Source: Actinomycetes bacterium (lineage in GTDB: Bacteria > Actinomycetota > Actinomycetes > Propionibacteriales > Propionibacteriaceae). From it: DNA of 18,113 bases. The notes under the pieces are model-generated. The model was not told where the DNA came from. It did no database searches and was given only the letters and a program-made list of their open reading frames with translations. A program made the position numbers and the translations under genes. Where the stretch lies: assembly GCA_023443125.1 (NCBI GenBank), contig JAEZVO010000052.1:1-18113 (forward strand), given 5' to 3'. Shown one piece after another: positions 15,691-18,113 of the stretch (the stretch's first letter is position 1; every line of letters begins with the position of its first letter).

Positions 15691-16841
15691 ACCTGTGATT
15701 CCTCGCCAGAAGATTTGCGGCGAACGAGGAAGAATGCAGCGATTCCGGCAGCTGCCAGCACGCCGAGAATGCCGAGCGTCCAAGCCACGACGTTCGAGTT
15801 CGCTGTGGCAGCTTCCTCGGTTTCGCGCTGCGGATGTTCCTCACCCCATACCGCTTGTTCGGACGGAGAGGCCGCTGCCACGAGGGGAGTCTCCGACGGG
15901 GACGGAGTCATGCTCGCCGAGGAGCTCGGCGTGGGTGTCGGGCTCGGTGAGGTGGAGGCTGACGCCGAGGGCGTGAGCGAAGGTTGCGGGATGCTGCTGA
16001 TCGTCAGGCGTGGGAGCGGACGCTGCGCGGGTCTGCCTTGGTTGGGGCCCGTGGGCAGGTTCGGTCGAACAGCGGTGTTGCGTCGGCCCTGGTCGTTTGG
16101 GTGTTCCACTGAGTTCGTAGGTGCCTTCGTTGGTGGGGCCGCTGTCGGCGCCTGGTTGGTTGGGGTGTCCTTCGGCGTTGAGGGGTTTGCACTTGGGGTA
16201 TTTGAGGGTGTCGGATCAGGTGTCGACGGGTTCCCGCTTGGAGTGCTGGGGTCAGGGTCGGGTGTCGACGGGTCCTCGCCTGGGGTGCTCGGGTCAGGGC
16301 CAGGATTGGTGTCTTTGGCGTACTGCGGCTCGACAGAGTAGTAGCCCGACATGTTGTCCTTGGTGAGGGAAGTGATGTGGAATGGCCTCGTTGGGTCTGG
16401 GCTCCAATAGCTCATATCCCACGCCTTGTCGACACCGGTAGAGCCGGCATAGGCCCACCACTCGCCGAGCTCACCGGCGTCGATGCCGTTGATGACTTCG
16501 ACGAGCCCGCCGCCACCGCTCGAAGCGGGGATACCGACGTCTTCAAAGACTGCGATCCGCGGATCTTCTTGGGAATCGTAGGCGGGATTGTCCTTGTCAG
16601 CGAAGATAAGGCAACGCACTAAGTAAGGGTGCCCGTCGGGGTTGCGGACTATGGGGGTGGCATCGTCGGGGTGGGTTCCCCAGTCGAGAACAACGCTTTG
16701 GCCCTCTCCTTCCTTGCACCAACCTTCACGCCAGGTGTTGGCGGCGTGGGCCGTCGACGCTCCCAAGAAGATGGAAGTGGCGGAAAGGGCAAGGGACAGG
16801 GCGGCGAGTGTTGCTACGTGGCGAGCACGCTGGAGTGTCAT
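15687..16841 (-). CDS. Secreted surface protein with Pro/Thr stalk, first gene of the riboswitch operon
   Basis: 384 aa. A signal peptide is cleaved near AHA (residue 33). A globular domain of about 140 residues (35-175) contains two cysteines (GWC and VRC) and is tryptophan/tyrosine-rich (GEWWAYAGSTG, AWDMSYWSPD). A long stalk follows (about 180-335), rich in Pro, Ser and Thr with several imperfect DPSTP/NPSTP repeats. A C-terminal helix (VVAWTLGILGVLAAAG) and basic RRK tail end the protein. There is no LPXTG. This is the design of a wall-spanning, membrane-tethered receptor. Aromatic residues could suit a flat ring ligand such as a corrinoid, but that is speculation. The ATG at 16841 has GAGAGG five nt upstream, and that site is buried in a hairpin controlled by the cobalamin riboswitch. 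Confidence 0.8.
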   Translation of the reverse strand: MTLQRARHVATLAALSLALSATSIFLGASTAHAANTWREGWCKEGEGQSVVLDWGTHPDDATPIVRNPDGHPYLVRCLIFADKDNPAYDSQEDPRIAVFEDVGIPASSGGGGLVEVINGIDAGELGEWWAYAGSTGVDKAWDMSYWSPDPTRPFHITSLTKDNMSGYYSVEPQYAKDTNPGPDPSTPGEDPSTPDPDPSTPSGNPSTPDPTPSNTPSANPSTPKDTPTNQAPTAAPPTKAPTNSVEHPNDQGRRNTAVRPNLPTGPNQGRPAQRPLPRLTISSIPQPSLTPSASASTSPSPTPTPSSSASMTPSPSETPLVAAASPSEQAVWGEEHPQRETEEAATANSNVVAWTLGILGVLAAAGIAAFFLVRRKSSGEESQV

Positions 16842-16844
16842 GGT

Positions 16845-16865
16845 GACCTCTCGTGACAAGAGGTC
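16845..16865 (-). promoter_or_regulatory. Ribosome-site-sequestering hairpin (riboswitch expression platform)
   Basis: On the minus strand GACCTCT (16865-16859) pairs perfectly with AGAGGTC (16851-16845), which contains the Shine-Dalgarno of the gene starting at 16841. The 7-nt loop TGTCACG contains TCAC (16856-16853), complementary to GTGA (16997-16994) in riboswitch loop L5. This matches the L5-L13 kissing interaction known for translational cobalamin riboswitches. A second anti-Shine-Dalgarno, GACCTCTC (16878-16871), is complementary to all eight bases of GAGAGGTC. Confidence 0.72.
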
Positions 16866-16929
16866 TGTCGGAGAGGTCGGGGCGTAGTGCCTAGGCGACT
16901 TCCCGCAGACCGCGGCGGGGTTGTACGTC

Positions 16930-17022
16930 AGTCACAAGCAGGTATTCCGACTTCGAACGATGTTCGTCACGGCTGCGGGCCAGTCTCGGATTCTCACCGA
17001 GTTCCCCTGGTATGCGACGTCG
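16930..17022 (-). ncRNA. Cobalamin (B12) riboswitch
   Basis: Read on the minus strand, 17007-16967 contains the conserved core in order: GGGGAA, GGTGAGAATCC, CTGGCCCGCAGCCGTGA. The B12 box AGTCGGAATACCTGC follows at 16952-16938. ACGTC at the 5' edge can pair with GACGT after the B12 box to close P1. The aptamer lies about 90 nt upstream of the first gene of the eleven-gene operon. Known family behaviour is repression by adenosylcobalamin or a related cobalamin. The downstream hairpin indicates translational control. Confidence 0.93.
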
Positions 17023-17024
17023 AC

Positions 17025-17030
17025 ATGGTA
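17025..17030 (-). promoter_or_regulatory. Possible -10 element for the riboswitch operon
   Basis: TACCAT on the minus strand (17030-17025) fits the TAnnnT pattern and would place the transcript start at the 5' edge of the riboswitch. No convincing -35 hexamer lies 16-18 bp upstream; only GTGTGA-like sequence is present. Weak. Confidence 0.3.
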
Positions 17031-17110
17031 GCACCTCGTCGAGCGCTCACACGCAGGAGGGCTGGCGCCGAGAGTTGTCGGAAAACGAGTGCTCAAACAC
17101 TCTAGCTGTC

Positions 17111-17123
17111 GATAATCATTATC
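17111..17123. promoter_or_regulatory. Zur/Fur-type metal-repressor operator
   Basis: GATAATCATTATC is a perfect 13-bp palindrome around C17117, resembling actinobacterial Zur boxes (TGAwAATCATTwTCA type) and the core of Fur boxes. It lies 3 bp upstream of AGGAGG and about 20 bp before the start of a secreted metal-locus-type surface protein. GATAAT itself resembles a -10 element, so the repressor would block promoter or early elongation. Zur is favoured over Fur because of the type of gene controlled, but sequence does not settle the metal. Confidence 0.68.
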
Positions 17124-17142
17124 AATAGGAGGTTGTGTGAGC

Positions 17143-18113
17143 ATGCCACGTGTGAAGATGCCTGCAGTGCTGGTCTGCCTGATGGTGCTGTGCTCGATGA
17201 TGGCGCTGCCGTCGCAGGCGCACGCTGCCACGTTCGAGGGCCGCGATCTCATCTACCGCAAGCACGTTGACGCCGTGCACATTGTCTGGACGGGGTCCGG
17301 GCTCGACATCAAGGTGCGGGAAGGTGAGAGCACCATTCGCGACGCGAAGGACGTCGCCATCCGCCTCGGCCCGGACGCCGACCAGGACGGCTATGAGGTG
17401 TCCCGCTTCCAGGTGCCCGAAGACAAGGCCTACGCGTTCATGGGCAAGCCGGGCGACATCGTGTGGCTCGCGCCGCAGCAGCACTACGACGGGTGGGCGC
17501 CGGTGTGGGCTGGCATCGGCCACGGTGAGCTGCCCGATGCCGTGAAGAAGAACCTCCGCCTCACCCTCGTCGACGACGGCGGCCCCGGCAAGGTTGAGCT
17601 GTACCGCACCATCGGCCTGGCGGGGAAGCCGGAGCGTGAGTTGTCGTCCACCGACGAGAACTTGCGCACCTACGAGCCGGGCTCACACGGCCACTACTCC
17701 TGGATATTCACCAAGCCTGGCGTGTACCGCATGAAGTGGAAGGCCACGGCCACGCTGGCCGACGGTAAGAAGGTGGAGTCCCCGGTGGTCACGGTGCCGT
17801 GGCTCGTCGGCTCTGATGAGCAGGTGGGTCTGCCCGAAGGCACGACGAAGGGCGCACCCATCAAGCACCCCGTCGACGGAGCGCCGGCGGACGAGGACGA
17901 ACCCGCACCGGGCGAGCCGAGCCCCGACCAGCCGAGCCCGGAGCCACCAACGGAGAATCCGCCGGCCGACCACCCCTTCGCCCGCAACTCGACGAAGGAG
18001 CTGCCGAACTGCACGCCGATCTCGAGTGGCCACCTCGACATCAGCACCGTGCTGAAGGATGAGGGCGGCCTGTGGATGCGCTCCAGGCTGGACACCGCGT
18101 CGGGCAAGGAGAC
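17143..18113 (+). CDS. Secreted anchored-repeat surface protein, partial (cut by window end)
   Basis: Open frame from 17143 to the window edge, at least 323 aa. A signal peptide is cleaved near AHA (residue 28). A first extracellular domain (about 35-215) begins HVDAVHIVW and ends with the repeat HGHYSWIFTKPGVY (182-195), followed by MKWKATATLADG. That is the actinobacterial surface-anchored repeat found in proteins encoded with metal ABC transporters (the TIGR03769/TIGR03773, choice-of-anchor M type). A Pro/Glu/Asp-rich linker (about 240-285) leads to a second domain starting SGHLDISTVLKDEGG at the edge. Histidines in HGHYSW could contact metal. AGGAGG (17127-17132) is 10 nt from the ATG; GTG at 17137 is an alternative start 4 nt away. 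The Zur-type operator upstream supports a zinc-starvation role. Confidence 0.82.
   Translation, partial: MPRVKMPAVLVCLMVLCSMMALPSQAHAATFEGRDLIYRKHVDAVHIVWTGSGLDIKVREGESTIRDAKDVAIRLGPDADQDGYEVSRFQVPEDKAYAFMGKPGDIVWLAPQQHYDGWAPVWAGIGHGELPDAVKKNLRLTLVDDGGPGKVELYRTIGLAGKPERELSSTDENLRTYEPGSHGHYSWIFTKPGVYRMKWKATATLADGKKVESPVVTVPWLVGSDEQVGLPEGTTKGAPIKHPVDGAPADEDEPAPGEPSPDQPSPEPPTENPPADHPFARNSTKELPNCTPISSGHLDISTVLKDEGGLWMRSRLDTASGKE

Noticed and set aside
15687..15780. LPXTG sortase anchor in the surface proteins
   Set aside because: No LPXTG-like motif precedes the C-terminal helices; they end in a helix plus basic tail, so membrane tethering is preferred.
16120..16330. Repeated motifs considered as CRISPR or DNA tandem repeats
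   Set aside because: They are in-frame codons for the DPSTP-type stalk of a surface protein, with irregular spacing and no unique spacers.
16887..17252. Small frames on both strands over the leader region
   Set aside because: The sequence is a cobalamin riboswitch and operator; the frames do not have coding features.

Overview
The window is GC-rich DNA from a Gram-positive actinobacterium. Signs of this are lipoprotein and wall-type secreted proteins with Pro/Thr stalks, frequent GTG/TTG starts, and intergenic palindromes of the CGATAC...CTCAACC type. A surface protein of the anchored-repeat (choice-of-anchor M-like) type hints at Propionibacteriaceae or a relative, but the genus cannot be fixed from sequence alone.

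Region 1 (about 1-6445, + strand) is a complete family-5 peptide/nickel-type ABC importer: lipoprotein substrate-binding protein, two permeases and one fused double ATPase. A 12-bp hairpin and a good internal promoter separate the binding protein from the membrane genes. The first permease is about 190 residues longer than its family because of an extra block of membrane helices.

Region 2 (6446-6752) lies between convergent operons and contains no gene. It holds terminator-like hairpins, a 22-bp perfect inverted repeat built from a palindromic unit, and three REP-like palindromes.

Region 3 (6753 to about 17024, - strand) is the most interesting part. Eleven genes are packed with start/stop overlaps or a 3-nt gap, so they form one apparent transcript. 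In transcription order they are: two secreted membrane-anchored surface proteins, an ECF-type T component, a badly degraded tandem ABC ATPase, an ECF-type S component, MoxR AAA+ ATPase, DUF58 protein, a small membrane protein, two VWA proteins and a TPR protein (a Bat-like module). A clear cobalamin riboswitch precedes the first gene. Its expression platform is a hairpin that buries the ribosome binding site, and its loop is complementary to riboswitch loop L5. The arrangement suggests a B12-repressed surface and membrane system for a corrinoid or cobalt-related substrate. A MoxR/VWA machine, related at family level to the CobS/CobT and BchI/BchD chelatase motors, is wired into the same transcript.

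Region 4 (17111-18113, + strand) is divergent from region 3. A perfect Zur/Fur-type palindrome lies just upstream of a secreted anchored-repeat surface protein that runs off the window. One intergenic region of about 300 bp therefore appears to read out both cobalamin and a divalent metal, probably zinc.
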